DNA from: Pempheris klunzingeri
Taxonomy: Eukaryota > Chordata > Actinopteri > Acropomatiformes > Pempheridae
Assembly: GCF_042242105.1 (NCBI RefSeq)
Contig: NC_092031.1
Coordinates: 4,982,175-5,046,174 of the forward strand
DNA: 64,000 nucleotides
Reading direction: 5' to 3'
The first letter of the stretch is position 1. Each line of letters opens with the position of its first letter. The translations under genes and the position numbers were made by a program. Positions 33,070 to 46,300 of the stretch are shown here, piece by piece. The notes below the pieces were generated by a model. That model ran no database searches. It was not told the origin of the DNA and saw nothing but the letters and a program-made list of their open reading frames with translations.

Positions 33070-34909
33070 GTTGTCTGTCACTTTAAAAACTACATGGGCT
33101 TAACAGGACAATCAGTACAAGAACATGTACATCTGTCTACTTAGAAATCACTCTGAAGCAAATCTGTGACCCTCAAAAGGACTTTATGATGCTTCCGATT
33201 CACATAAAGTTATTCATAAATACATAAATATTCAAAAGTACAACCTATTTCAGTTCCACGGTGTCACAGATGTGCTGGTGTCTGGATGAAACAGCTCAGC
33301 TGCACACATCTCATTGAACCCTGCAGTAACACAAGAAATCAGCGGCTTCCTAAGGCTTCCGTACTTTTTCAATACTGAAATGTACCTTTTATTTGTCACC
33401 GGTGAGTGAGATGCTGGTATTGTGATAGGTCTCTCCTCTCTTGGCATTCCATGATTCATCGAATCCCGCAGCCTCTCACCCTGCCCTCCCCCAGTCTACA
33501 GCTGTTAAAACACCCCATTTTATTCTCATAATTGTTTCAGTGTGTAGGCTGTTATTTTAATGTGCCAAGCTGGATGAGTCAGGAATCGCAAACTGTTGCG
33601 GTACAAAAGGCAAGTATTTTCTGACTACTGACATTCTTCTGTGCATTCTGACATTTAGACTATTTCTTTCCTGAGTTCCTGAGCCTTATTATCAGGCGAT
33701 TATACCATTTAATTTGGTAGTATAAAACAAATAAAACCTGACAAGGGCAGGGGTATGGTGAACTCTATTGTAACTGACCCACAGACATTCCCTTCAGGCT
33801 TACTGGATGATATGGCTCCTCATCACATTTGGGCCCGCTGTGTTTAACTTTTCTGTAATATTTCTTTTCAACATCCCTCCAATTGCAATAAGACACACAG
33901 TGATACATATGTTTGGCCCCGGCTGACATGTCTGATATGCATTTCATAAAGTGTGAAATGGATATGGAGGGGGGAAAAGTGGAGTTAACATGAATGCAGG
34001 CAACGTTCCTGAGAAATGACGGTGATTTTATGGGCTGATATGAATTAACAGGTTCTCCAAGTTACACACATGTTTCCAGAGTATTTTCTTTTGGTTTTAA
34101 TCGGAGGCCGTGCAAAACTCACACTTTTTTGTTCCACATTTTTCAAAATATTCCCAGTTTTCTAGTGTCCACCACTTACTCTCTATTACCGGACAATCTC
34201 TCAGGTTCCAAGTTTTCTTTTTTTTTTTTCTTTACGTCGTTAAAAACGTGTTTATGTTACTTAATGATTTAATGAGAATTAGTGATTTAACAGGAAAAGT
34301 CTTGGCTATTTCTAACAAATCCCTCTGCCAGTAATTTTTCTCTTTTCTTTCTCTGGAGCACCATGACTATGGTGTTGGCTGCCCACTCACTCAAATGGTG
34401 TTTTATGCAACCTCCCCCTGTAGACTTTTAATAATTACAACCTATTTTTTCTTTCAACATCTGTTAACAGCTGCGAGAAAATTAATTTGAAGCCAATGTC
34501 AAAAAAAAGGTAGATAAAAAGGACTACAGATACACAAAGGGCCGCTCTCGAGCCTGAAAATTTATAGTTCTCATACGGAAAAGCTCTATAAGGTGAGATA
34601 AAGAATGTAACTGATCCTCATGCAGCTGCAGCTTTTAACAGTTATGAGTGTTTAAAAGGTGCTCTGCCGAGGCGTTTGGGTTAGTGCGCTGTTTTCCTTC
34701 AACAATAAAAGCAAGAAGTAAGAATGACATAGCTGGAGTTGTCTTTCCCACACAATCTGCGCACAACAGCTCACATTTAGCAGAGCATAATGACTGTGTG
34801 TTGGGTAGCACTGTCATCTAGTTACAGCTCCTCTCAGGGGCTGCGAATAAAGCTAAAATTCACTTTAAGTGTTTGCAATGGAAAGCAAGCTGGTTTATTT
34901 TACGATACT

Positions 34910-34913
<4 letters not shown>

Positions 34914-34951
<38 letters not shown>
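34914..34951 (+). repeat. (CA)n microsatellite
   Basis: About 19 uninterrupted CA units. Confidence 0.95.
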
Positions 34952-34953
<2 letters not shown>

Positions 34954-37900
34954 CACAATGTCTAAACAACATGTTCAATGTTGCGGAGGTAGAGATAGAG
35001 AGAGCAGAAATTAAGGGTACAGGAAGAATGAAGGATATCATTTGCAATCTTTTGGCTGATGAAATAAAAGTCCATGACAGTCTCACTAAGCTCTTTCCAA
35101 ACACCAAGCTGCTGCATGTGTACACAAAGGAAACCTGACACCATGAGATAAGTTGGAAATGTCAGACCGCACTTCTCTTTCTGCAAGTGTCTACGTTTGT
35201 GTACTGAGAGTTTTGATGTGGCTACATCAAAAGCCATCTTTACTGCAAGTTTGAAGCTGTGGCTGAGCCTCTCGAGTGCAGCTCATGTGTTTTGAATAAA
35301 CTAGATTCCCTGAAAGCACTCCGCCAAACAGGCAGTGGAAATGAATCGCCGGTGTCACGGAGAAAAGCGCTATCCCTCCATGATATTATAGTTTAGAAAG
35401 CTTCTGTTACAGATTTTACAGTCAAAATTACGATGACAAATTTGAGTATCTCCAGACATCTTAATGCTGCAGACAGAAAATAAATAACTTTCAAGTTTGA
35501 ATTAGATTTTAAAAACCATGCAAAATCACAAAAGTAGGTATTTAAGGAAAACAAAAAGCACGAAAGAATCCCTCTGTAGTGAATCTGCTGAATAAAATCC
35601 AATGTTTTGTGACCAATCGTAATCGACTATAAAGGCTTTCTAGCTTTCCACACATGAATCAACAAATATCTGTTTTGATATTAAAAAAGGGGACACTACA
35701 TAAAGACCAATGAAAACGTCTGAGTATAGCTTAATACAGAGTAAAGCATAATAGTTCCTTTGCATTTGAAATTGAACTTAATTGACCTGCATTTGTGTAA
35801 AATAAAGGAGCATCTTCTTGATAGAGAGAAAATGACATCATGACAACAGTTTTTGTTCTCACATAATTAAATAGTGACCATGAGAAAACCCATTTTGATA
35901 TTTTTCTTTTCAGAGAAGACATATTTTTTAAATAATAGGGTTGAAAAACTGCTGCGGAGACAACAGACAACTTAATGGTCACTTGCTCACAAGAAGAAAA
36001 CCAACTGTGAGGGTGCCAGTGTAGAGTCCTGTCATCTTCCACATTAAAAACAAAATGCAAACACATCTGCTTTTGTTAATTTTATAAGATGGCAGAACAG
36101 ACAAAGCTGAAGTAAACAGCTGGTCTGTTTATGGCTGACACATTGATTAGGGTCTTTTTATTTAAACATTTAGGAATCAGTGTTTGTTTATTGAACTTTC
36201 TCTACTTGTTCTACAATTTCTACCTGCGAGCTATTTTCCCTTAGTTCTTGACATTCAGTGGAGGGACCAGGATTAGCACACTGGAATATTTCTGGGTTTG
36301 AATGGTGGATGAGTTGGACGGCCACCTCGAGTGCAGTAAATTGAATGTAAAATCAAATCTATTTGAACCAAATTTACAATTAAAGGTGTATCGTTCCAGG
36401 CCCAGCAACAGAAAACCAGATGTTTTTGTAGTCTTATGGGTATGCCCTTCTCTTTTAACTTAGAGGAATTTTTTTCCATCCTAAAATAACTTTCTGAATG
36501 CTTTTAAATCATAAAGATAAAAGATAAACAGTAGGTTCAGTGTAGAGAAGAAGCGCCTAATCTCATTAATCAAATCACCATCTCGAGCCCAGCAAGAGAA
36601 ACACTTTCCTTTAGCCTCCGTCTCACACGCAAATATAAATGCACACACAGCTACACACTCAGTAAACATGGCACGCATCATGACCCCTCCTTTTTATAAT
36701 CTGAAATGAAACCCAACCTCAAAGGGCAACAGTGGGAATTGGTGGAGACTAATGTTTTGAAAAAGGGGTGAGTCACACTAAAATCCATCGGAACTACTCT
36801 CCATGGCTAATTAAAATAAACCAGTGGCCTGCAATCACGGATCCAGTTGGCGCAGCCCATATAAACAGCCTGTTGCTTTAAAAAGAGAACCCATGATTCT
36901 TAGGCCCAAAACAGTGGCGTGTGTCCCAGGCGGGTTAGAGTGAGAGTGGCGGGCTGGACGACAGCACAAAGTCCACATCTGGGATCATTGCGTCGTGAAA
37001 AACACTCTGGAGATGTCGAGATATCCACGCAAACAGGCGCCCGGAATATTACTCCAAACATCCATGTGAATATTCCATATTCGACTGGCTTCCTCTCTGT
37101 TAAGTGTTTACCTCTGGAAATGTCTCTCAAGTGGCATGAAGACGTGACAGCGGATTTCGGCATCACGCTTGATCCGTCCCAAATGGGCTAGCCGTCAATG
37201 TGACAGTAGGTGAAAACAAATACCCCTCAAATCTCATGTGAGGTTAAGTTTTCCCACATGGAAAGAAAGACATTCCGAGAAATGTTGGCATGGGTTGAAC
37301 CATCAAACCTGAGATTTGGGTAGTGATACCGATACCGTACACTGGCAGAGGATTTACTCCGCCTATCTCCGTCTTCTTCCACAGCTGGATTGAGTGTGTG
37401 TCAAGTATACCATGAACCTAATTGTCTTTAGTCTGGCTTTTATGGAAATGCACACGCATTACTGCAGACCCATTGTCTTTCCACAGTTTATTCATTTGTT
37501 GCGATTCTGTATGCATACCTGCAAATATTCCTACAAGAGCAGAATATACAGAATATAAGATTCAAGGGCACTCCCAGACAAATCTTTGGCTTGTTCTCAA
37601 CTCTCCCTGCTCAATTTGCTGTTTTTGGTCAAAGCTTTATTGAACTAACTCTGTATACCTGGCTCACACCCTCTTCATCCTCTGCAACAATAACACAACT
37701 GTGCCAGGAAGTTCCTGTTCTCAGCGTTCAGGCTCTGCCAATGTTGAAGAGAACAAGGCAAGGCCTCAAATTCTTTTCATGCGCGTTTTTTTTTTTTTTA
37801 AAAGCAGGACGAGTGCCACATCCACTTCATGCTCCATTCTCAGCTCTTTCCTGAGAGCTTGACAGCAGGATGAGATGTTAGTTTTGAAGAAGACTGTTTA

Positions 37901-39009
37901 TCAGTTTGGCGTGCCGCACATGCCGTTCACTTTCATATGGCTCCACATATAATGTGACCTTGCTGGGAGCCAACAGAAATAATACTCAGGGTTTTTAATT
38001 ATTTTTACATTCTTATCATTTTTAATTTATTTTACCATTGCCCACTGGCATTTCAACACCCATTGGTTCAAACATGCAGGCAAAGAATAACACATATCAA
38101 ACCACACTGTGCAATATACAAGACTAGAGTGAAGGATAAGAATCACTTATCATGCCCATTCTTATGTGTAAACAATCCGCTGTAGGTCAGTGGCTGCAGC
38201 ACTTGTGCTGTTACAGCACATGTAAACACGCTTTGGATGATGAAAAAGGTGCTAACAGGTCCCTGGGCATGAAAAGAGAGCATATAAAGTCAATGACAGA
38301 GAGTTTTTTTTTTGTCTTTACATGGGTAGGTCATGGTCTCACTGTAGGATAAATAATAACGTGGTGTGCAAAGCTTTAAAGAGCACATAAATACACTAAA
38401 ATGATTGGTCTTTGTCCAATCAAAAGCAAGAAAAACTAGTATGAAAATATTGCTCAATGCCAGAGAATGAGAAATGAACTGAATCAATGATATTCACAAG
38501 CAAGGACCTCTTCACTTAAGTATGCAAATGATTGTATTGGAGTGATGTGGAGGATGAGCCCCTTGTGGTTCCTGTTATGAGGAGAGGGAGTCAAGAAGCA
38601 GAAAAAGAGGGTTTGGGCGGGAAGGGATGTGAGAACTGAGGCAAACCGGAGAAAAAGGAGTGGAAGTTTTAGTATGCAGCCAACAAAGTACTTGCTGGAT
38701 GGACTGAGACTCATCCTGCCACACCTTTCCAACATCGGAATAAGTTTCTAAAACTGACAACCCCACATTCACACTCACTTTAGGCAGCAACTGGCCAGTC
38801 GTGCAGTTGCACACACGTTTTGTGTGGCCACCCGAGTGCAATACAATGAATGCCTTCAAGAAGAGATTGTCCAAAAGTGTGTTATTGAGTCCATTTATAT
38901 GATTGATCACATCTTACCCCTCTCTATTGAGGGAATGGGTAGAAGCACTTTTACCCTCAGACCTGTTCATAGGAATCATATCTTTTAAAAGCACAGTGAG
39001 ACCTTTATA

Positions 39010-39085
39010 GTGGGCTTTCACACCTAATCTGATCGATTTGGTTCAAACTAAGTCTGATTCGCTTGGACCGGTCTAGTTATACATA
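39010..39085 (+). repeat. Possible DNA-transposon fragment
   Basis: GTGGGCTTTCACACCTAATC followed by a GGTTCAAAC/GATTCGCTTGGACC stretch resembles the ends of non-autonomous DNA elements in fish. It is a single short copy without an identified partner end. Confidence 0.3.
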
Positions 39086-39696
39086 CTATTAGTACAATCC
39101 ATAAACTTTGGAGAAAGTAACACATGATTTCTCCTGTTGGGGGGATGATGTCTTTAACATACATTCCTTGTTATGGTCACTAAAATCATCTGTTGCATCA
39201 ACTGGATCTGCAGGTCTTATATGACACTTGTGCAGATTAAGCTCTCCAGTTGCCCACTTTCCACCCTGCTCAGCACACAGGACCACAATCACTGTCTGAG
39301 GGAACAACCCCTCTGGGTGAAGCAAAGAGCAAAGCCAACCATAAAATCAACTGCATAAAAGGAAATTATATCTACAGACGCACAACGTGGGGAATGGCCT
39401 CATGATAAGGTAACAAATGAAAAATGGAGATAGGTGCCATGGCAACGCGGCCCTATGAGGAGCACAAACAATCAACAGGAGTGGAAATGGAGAGGTTGAG
39501 AGTGAATGCCAATTAAATGATTTTCTAATGCGCTGCCTCACTATGACAACAGAGAGACATGCAGCTAAACCGCCTGTGTGAACATCGCCGTGAGGAGTGA
39601 ATTGATAATGTGCACGCCTCATCATTTTAGAATGGAGAAAGTGATGTGGAGGAGGTAAAGTCTGAGCCAAAGAGAGGTGTGAGATCCTGTTTCCAG

Positions 39697-39788
39697 CTGT
39701 GCCGCAGACTCATCCGGGAGCACCAGGATCAGAACCTGTTAGCTGTGAGAGTGATGAGGAGACAGACCTGGCACGTTCAGATGATCAG
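39697..39788 (+). other. Weak candidate coding exon
   Basis: A pyrimidine-rich CCTGTTTCCAG precedes the segment and a strong 5' splice site (CAG|GTACAGT) follows it at 39789. One frame is open and reads acidic and protein-like (GSEPVSCESDEETDLARSDD). A second frame (RRLIREHQDQNLLAVRVMRR) is open too, so the frame is undecided. I do not recognise the product and found no partner exon. Confidence 0.25.
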
Positions 39789-40645
39789 GTACAGTATGTA
39801 AAAAAACAGGTCACGGCAGCCATGCTGATTTGGTTTTCTCCCTGTTGGTCACAAGATACTTTAAAGCAACCTCTGCTCTTACATAATTACTTTTATGTTT
39901 CCGGGAGGGGCTAATTCATATTTGGGCCTCACACTAAATGTCCTGGAGTTAAGCAGATTTTTTTTGTGTGTAAATAGGCGCTGAGTCTTTGAAGTACAAA
40001 CAGAACTCTGAACCATGAAGGAGTCAGAGTGAACATACTTCAGTGTGTCTATTGCTTACTTATCGGCAACCACCAGCTGGCAAATACATTTTAAATCATC
40101 TCTTTATGGTCAAGAGTTTTAGTTAAAAACAGTAAATCAGAGTTTTGTTGGCTCTATTATTATTTTTTTTACTAATATTTCTAACAGTCTTTCCTTAGAG
40201 TACTCCCACTCTCTTGATTAGCATACTTGAAAAATCACGAGTCTGCATTCAAAATAATATTTTTCCGTTTTTGGAGAGAGGTTTTGTTTTCACTAACATC
40301 CAGTTGGCAGAAAGCCCTTGCCTTAACACATCGGCTAATTAGAGTAAGTGATGATCCAGATCTATGATTGAAATCATTAAACAATCATTTTAGCGTTAAT
40401 TATTTGGCTGCATTTAACAGACAAATTAACAAGAACATTTGCAAAAGCTAAAGCTTTAAAGCAATTTAGTATTGGGGTAGGTTTACACACTAGAGGGTGC
40501 CTATAATGTTCATATAAAATTATCAGCAATGTTGATTTCTAGTCTTGAAATTTTGGATGTTTCTCAGCTGATCATGTTGCAAGTATATGCTTGTTTAATG
40601 AGGTAATCAAACCTCAAAGCATTTTTGCATTTTAAGCAATGTGCA
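39789..40645. other. Gene-free sequence, nothing recognised
   Basis: AT-rich sequence between the candidate exon and the fold-back MITE. No ORF, repeat or regulatory pattern stands out. Confidence 0.5.
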
Positions 40646-41127
40646 TTTAGAATAGTCGACATTTTGGGATTTATGCTTGTTGGCTCAGCCAGCAGCTGGT
40701 TAGCTTAGGTTAGCACACAGAAAACAAACAGAGAGAAACAGCTAACCTCGCTCTGTCCAGCACCTGCAAAGTGAATTCATTAACACATTATGACTTCTGC
40801 ATCTTCTGTCCGTTATGACCTCCTGATGTTCAGTGCCTGACCAAGAAATAATCTGAAATATTCACATAAGTCCCCATAACACCTTAAGTTGACTTTTCTA
40901 CACTTTGGGTTTTGTACTGATTTTAAAGACAATGTTTTATTATCTTCAGAGAACCAAGCTAGTTGTTTCCACCTGTTTCCAGCCTTTGTGCTGAGCTAAG
41001 CTCATTGGCTGTTTGCTCCAGTTTTATATTAACTGCACAGCCAGAAGAGCGATGTTAATCTTCTCACTCAGCTCTTGGCAAGAAAGTGAACAAATGTATT
41101 TCATAAAATGTTTAACCAGTCCTTTAA
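40646..41127. mobile_element. Near-complete fold-back MITE with both arms
   Basis: The left arm begins AGAATAGTCGACATTTTGGG and runs through CAGCAGCTGGTTAGC and AAACAGCTAACC. The right arm (about 40960-41127) is its inverse: CACCTGTTTCCAGCCTTTGT, GCTGAGCTAAGCTCATTGGC, CAGCTCTTGGCAAGAAAGTG, ending CCAGTCCTTTAA. About 170 bp separate them. It shows the full structure of the family whose single arms occur elsewhere in the window. Confidence 0.7.
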
Positions 41128-42910
41128 GATTAACACATTTCCTGGAGTTAAAAGAATTAGCTAGCTAATTGTCATTGTCAGTATAAGCTTGTGAGGGACA
41201 TCCCGGTCTTGAGCCACCTTTGCATGTGACAAACAAATGTGAATATATTTGATCTACGCTGGGATTCTAGGCCTGAGAGAGCTTTTGAATGGGACTCTGT
41301 TTGCCTCTGAAGTCTTGAAACTGGATGCTTAGCAGTGGCCGAGGGTCTTTTTGCCGCTGTGTACCCCCACAAAGGTTTATCCTTCCACTTATCATTCCTT
41401 AGCCATCAGCAGCTCCACAGTGCAGCGACACCAGAGCCCTTTGCCTAATACAGTACACACATGGTGATGACAACAACCACTGATGAATAAGGCTGCAGGC
41501 CATGGAGATTAATGGACAACCCATTAAGACTGTTATTCATGTTGGATATGTTTGTTTTCTGAGCTGTCGTACACATAACATAATGTGATTCATTTGATAA
41601 GTATTATATATTTTCACATAGTCCAAAGTTGACCTTGTGATTGGTGTACATATAGTAAATTAACATAGAATATTTTTGCAAGGCTTCCCTGCATCTCCAT
41701 CCAGATGTAATAGTACAAATAGCTTTAACTTGTTGAAGACATTTTGGCTACCGCTGAAAAACAAGATGTCAGCATACACGTCTCTTCACTGTCTCAGTCT
41801 CAGCCAGTGTGGAACCTTTCAGGCTTCTCACACTGTGGCAGAGATCCAGAGGGGCTGCTGTGACCATAAACTACTCTGGCTCAACTAAAAGGATAGATAA
41901 CCCTGTCTTTTTATAGCATGCAGAAAGTCTAGTGAAGAATTAGAGCCAAGTAGATGCATAGAGAGACGGGCGGGGAGTTTTACTTGAAGTTTGTCTCAGT
42001 CACCTCGTACAGGCACAAAGTGAGAATGAGGATACGCAGAAAGTTTGAAATAGCGGACAGAGGATAAGGAAGGATGTTTTGCACATGGATGTCAGGCACA
42101 GATTGCGTTAAGTATTCAGTATTGAACAGGACTGTTGTTTGGCAAGGCTGATAGGTGCCGAGCAGATTTGTAACACTCGTAATATTTCAATTTGAGACCC
42201 TTATGGGGCAATTTCCAGGTGCGCCTATAAAAGTGCCTGTAAAACCCAAAATATGCTTTTGTGAAAGTTGGCATTCACTCCAGGAAAAGATCAAAGAATG
42301 CTTTGTGAATAACGCTGAACAGACACATATCAACAGGAATAAGATTAGCGAGGGAGATTTTTTATTTGTTTCATATTAATTTCATGTTAATTTCATTAGG
42401 AGACGTCCTGCCATCCCATGGAGTGATACCAGCCAGTGCCACCTACAGACGGATCTCTTGATGCTGGTTCACAGGGCATCGAGCCCTTTCCAACACTGTG
42501 GTATCAAGCAGTTTCATAAAGTGGCGAGCCGTTATGTCACCATCCCACATAAATTACACAAATGCACAAGAACAAAAGGGACACGCAGAGGTTTCTCTTT
42601 AGTCATTTCTTTCCACGTTTCAAAGGTCATCATTAAAAAAACACAATTTATTATGAAATCTTAATGAGCACCAGAGGAATTGCTTTGTGACTTTTTCTCC
42701 CAGCCTTGTTCTTGCCTAGGAGCTCAGTCTGATGGCAAGCAGGTCGGCATCACTCTCAACTGTGGATTTGTTTAGTTTGACTTATTTACAATGGAAACTG
42801 CTGAAGGGCAAACTGTCTGCAGCGGGTGACAAAGAGAAGGGCGACGGGGTCATGGAGTCAAAGCTCCGACACCATACACAACCCAATGTGACTTTGTGCT
42901 AATGCTCTGT

Positions 42911-42912
<2 letters not shown>

Positions 42913-42946
<34 letters not shown>
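42913..42946 (+). repeat. (AC)17 microsatellite
   Basis: Uninterrupted AC dinucleotides. Confidence 0.95.
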
Positions 42947-42948
<2 letters not shown>

Positions 42949-43249
42949 CTTACTCTAATCCTATACTGTATAGTTTTAAGGTACTTTTACTTTAGAGCTT
43001 CCAAATGTATGTTTATTTACAATGGAAACACTTTGACTCCACTTTATTTCAGAGAAAAATATTGTACTGCACTGAAGTCATTTGACATCACTTGTTACTT
43101 TACAGATTTCTATTTGAAATCAAAAATATATTCTTATCTTAACTATTATAAGACACTGGTATAGAATAGACTATCCAATAGTGTATAAATAAGCACCACC
43201 ACAACTATTAAAATGCTACATTAAGTTCTATATACAAATTAAAATAAAG

Positions 43250-43252
<3 letters not shown>

Positions 43253-43315
<63 letters not shown>

Positions 43316-43332
43316 GTGTGTGTATATATATA
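43253..43332 (+). repeat. Compound (AT)n-(GT)n-(AT)n microsatellite
   Basis: About 15 AT units, then about 20 GT units with one CG interruption (GCGT), then about five AT units. The AT blocks could form cruciforms and the GT block is Z-DNA-prone, so length polymorphism and assembly error are both likely. Confidence 0.95.
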
Positions 43333-46300
43333 AAACACAGACACAGCCCATTTTGCATGCATAATAAAGACTTTCACTTTTCATAGTTTGAGAAAGTACA
43401 TTTTATTGATAATACATGCACACCTTTACTTGCATTTTGCAGGCCTTTGACTTTTAGTAGAGTATTTTCACACTCCATTACATTACTACACACATTTTAA
43501 CATTAACCCTAAAATATAGTCTAAACCCTCAAACAGCCCTTTGACGAAGCAAAGGCTGGCCAGTTATGAAAATATAGATTGAACTCCAAGCCTGTGTGAC
43601 CTATGACTTCTAAATTTTGATATATGGCGAGAAGACGGCTCATTAAATCTCAGGCTTGTCACACGGGTGACTGACTGGTCATCACGTCATGCTGTGAGAG
43701 TTGTACAAATACCTCATAACTCAAAAACGTCATGCATTGTTGACATTTGACAATGTCTCATCATACTCATACTCATCAAGTCGATATCCCTTTAAAACAC
43801 TTCAACACAGACATCTGTGGTACTGCTTCCACAGTATTGCCTTAAACAGTACAACAGCTGAACCTGGACAAACCTGCCAATCATATTTTACAGCTGATAC
43901 TGCAGGCGGACTTGTGAGGTCCTGACAAGGCTCTGAAAGAATATACCTGGCACTGATGGTGGTTTGTGAGGAGGACCAGACTTCTCCTTTCGCAGCATGA
44001 CTCCCTTGGTCTGCCAGTGACATGGGAGATGAATGGCACTACTGGCTGGCCAGCGTTGGGTGTCAAAGACAAATGAGTGCACAGCCCACCAATCAGAGAC
44101 AAGACGCCCCTGTCGTCCACAGGGGCGGTGGGGGAGTGAGTAATTTGTTACAGGTTTGAATATATCACCAGGATTGACGTGAATGTAAGTGGAGTCACAG
44201 CGCAGAGACTGAGGTCTAAATGGACTCCGGTGAGCTCATTGTGTGTGTTCAACATGCCGTGGGAAGGAACGGGAACCATCTTTTTTATTATTAGAAGGAA
44301 ATTCAAGAATTCCACAAGTCAGTCTTTTTAACATGAAGAATTGTCATGCAAAAACAGTTGAGAACAGGTAGCGGTACTTTGTATTCCCAGGATTTTCATG
44401 CACAACATGATACTGGGAGATTAAGAATCCCATAACACAGCCTCGGCTTTACTTTCACGAACTTATATAAAGTCCTCATAACGGCTCAGCTTATGGGCAC
44501 ATAAATGAGGATGAGTCTTTGCGACAGTACGGTCACATCCCACTCTGCAATGATGTGTATATTCCCGTGGACATTTACGACTCTCTGTAATGGATTGTGG
44601 CCCGTTAAAGATTCCCTAACTGTTCCTCTTTACTGCCAAGCAGATTTGCGTTTGGCACAGATATTTTCTCTTGAGAGCAGTACGGTTTCAATTAAGTGCT
44701 ACGACCAGCTTCGAGTGCCTCCCGACCTCGACATTTTTAGTATTCTTCATTTGTGACTTTATTTTTTTCACATTTGATGAGTAATAGATCCCCCTAGTCC
44801 TTTCTTTAGCTAATAATAGTCTCAATATGAAATAATATTTATTCTTCTTTGATTTGGAAACAGAAATGCTCCCCAATCCTCACCACATTACTCAATTTCG
44901 CTCACTCAATCAAAGATCTGTTCTAGTCACTCGTTTGCTAACTCACTCAAGGGCAAACACCCACATTACTCTAACAAGAATGTACCTTTTCACATGCATG
45001 CATGCAAATACTGTACGTTCATGCCCATGTACATCATAAAAAAACACATATACACACACTGAGAGCAAAGGCCATTCATCAGTTTGTTTATATCAATAAT
45101 TTCACATAATTACGACTCTGTTTTGTCAGGGTCCGTGGAGTTGGAGAGTAAATGCGTGCTCTTGGCTCAGAGTTGTATTTCTCATTCCAGGAGGGGGGGG
45201 GGAGTGAGAAATGGTCGGTTCATGAATTATGCCTCTTGCCATTGGCGTAACAAGGACAAGATTAATCCCCTCGCACAAACACCGAGCCCTTTTTCTGATT
45301 AATTTCACATTTATAATTTAGTAATTGCACGACTAGGACAGTTGGATATACAGCTAATGAGATTTACACATGCTCTTTGGACCCAGGTCTCGCTCGGCTG
45401 TAGATTTGCATTGTTCATAGGTGAGTGCGCCTTCGTTTGAAAATGAAATTCTTTTTTTTCTGGAAAATTTGCAGTATCACGAGCAGGGACTTTATCGGCT
45501 AAATGCTGAAATGATGCAAATATACAAGTGTTTAGGTAATGTAATAATGTAAATATAATGAATCTGATTTTCTGACAGGGTAGAGAAGTCAGAAAGGACC
45601 AACACATCGTTGGTTTTTGGTCCTTTTTAAGAGGGATTTGTGAAAATAAAAAAATACCAGTCTTATTGCCGCCATGACTGATGGCCTGACAGATGAAGTA
45701 TGAGACTCTACTCAGTATCAGAAGACTTCTTTTTCTCCTTTGATAGCAAGAAAAATTCATACTAGTTTCAGTTTAACAAAGACCAACTGACAATACAAAC
45801 ATTTGCTGTGGATTTTGGCAATTCCAGTTTAGCAGGACATGTTTCCAGACATAGCAACATTTTATAGTGCTGCTAAACGACAGGAAGGAGTTTCTTATTT
45901 TGTCAGATCAGCAGGAGAGAGTCCTCGTGTTTATGACTTGTGAGCATTCACTTTATTAGACAACTTATGACACTTATATTGATTAGAGTTGGTCATGTGA
46001 CTGTTAAAAGTAGGGTGTCTTCAACACTTTCTCAGTGAAATTAGAGATTAATTACCTCAAATGACACACTCTAGTTGACATGAAGCATCCATGTCTTGTT
46101 TTCATGGCACATATTGTGCACCAAGTCGGAAAATTCAGAAAAATCTGTTCCCAAGTTCCCAGTTGCAATTATGAGTAGATGTGACGTGAATGTGACATGT
46201 GAACACTGTGGCAGGGGGAAAGGTGTGTTTTAATTTCTTTTCTCTTGAAATGATATTCTGTTCAGTTCAACATCTATTGGACATTCACAGTCAAACACTC

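Larger units (their letters stand above)
33070..39690. other. Gene-free region with one CA microsatellite
   Basis: No supportable coding exon. Contains the CA tract at 34914-34951, a candidate element at 36780-37200 (AATTAAAATAAAC, GTTTAC and GGAATATT-type motifs) and a possible DNA-transposon fragment at 39010-39085. Confidence 0.5.

Noticed and set aside
34914..34951. CRISPR-like or structured array at CA repeats
   Set aside because: Simple dinucleotide repeat without spacers. No CRISPR array is expected or seen in this eukaryotic DNA.
36919..37191. Overlapping open frames on both strands, about 90 codons each
   Set aside because: Neither shows family motifs. Better viewed as a possible non-coding element.
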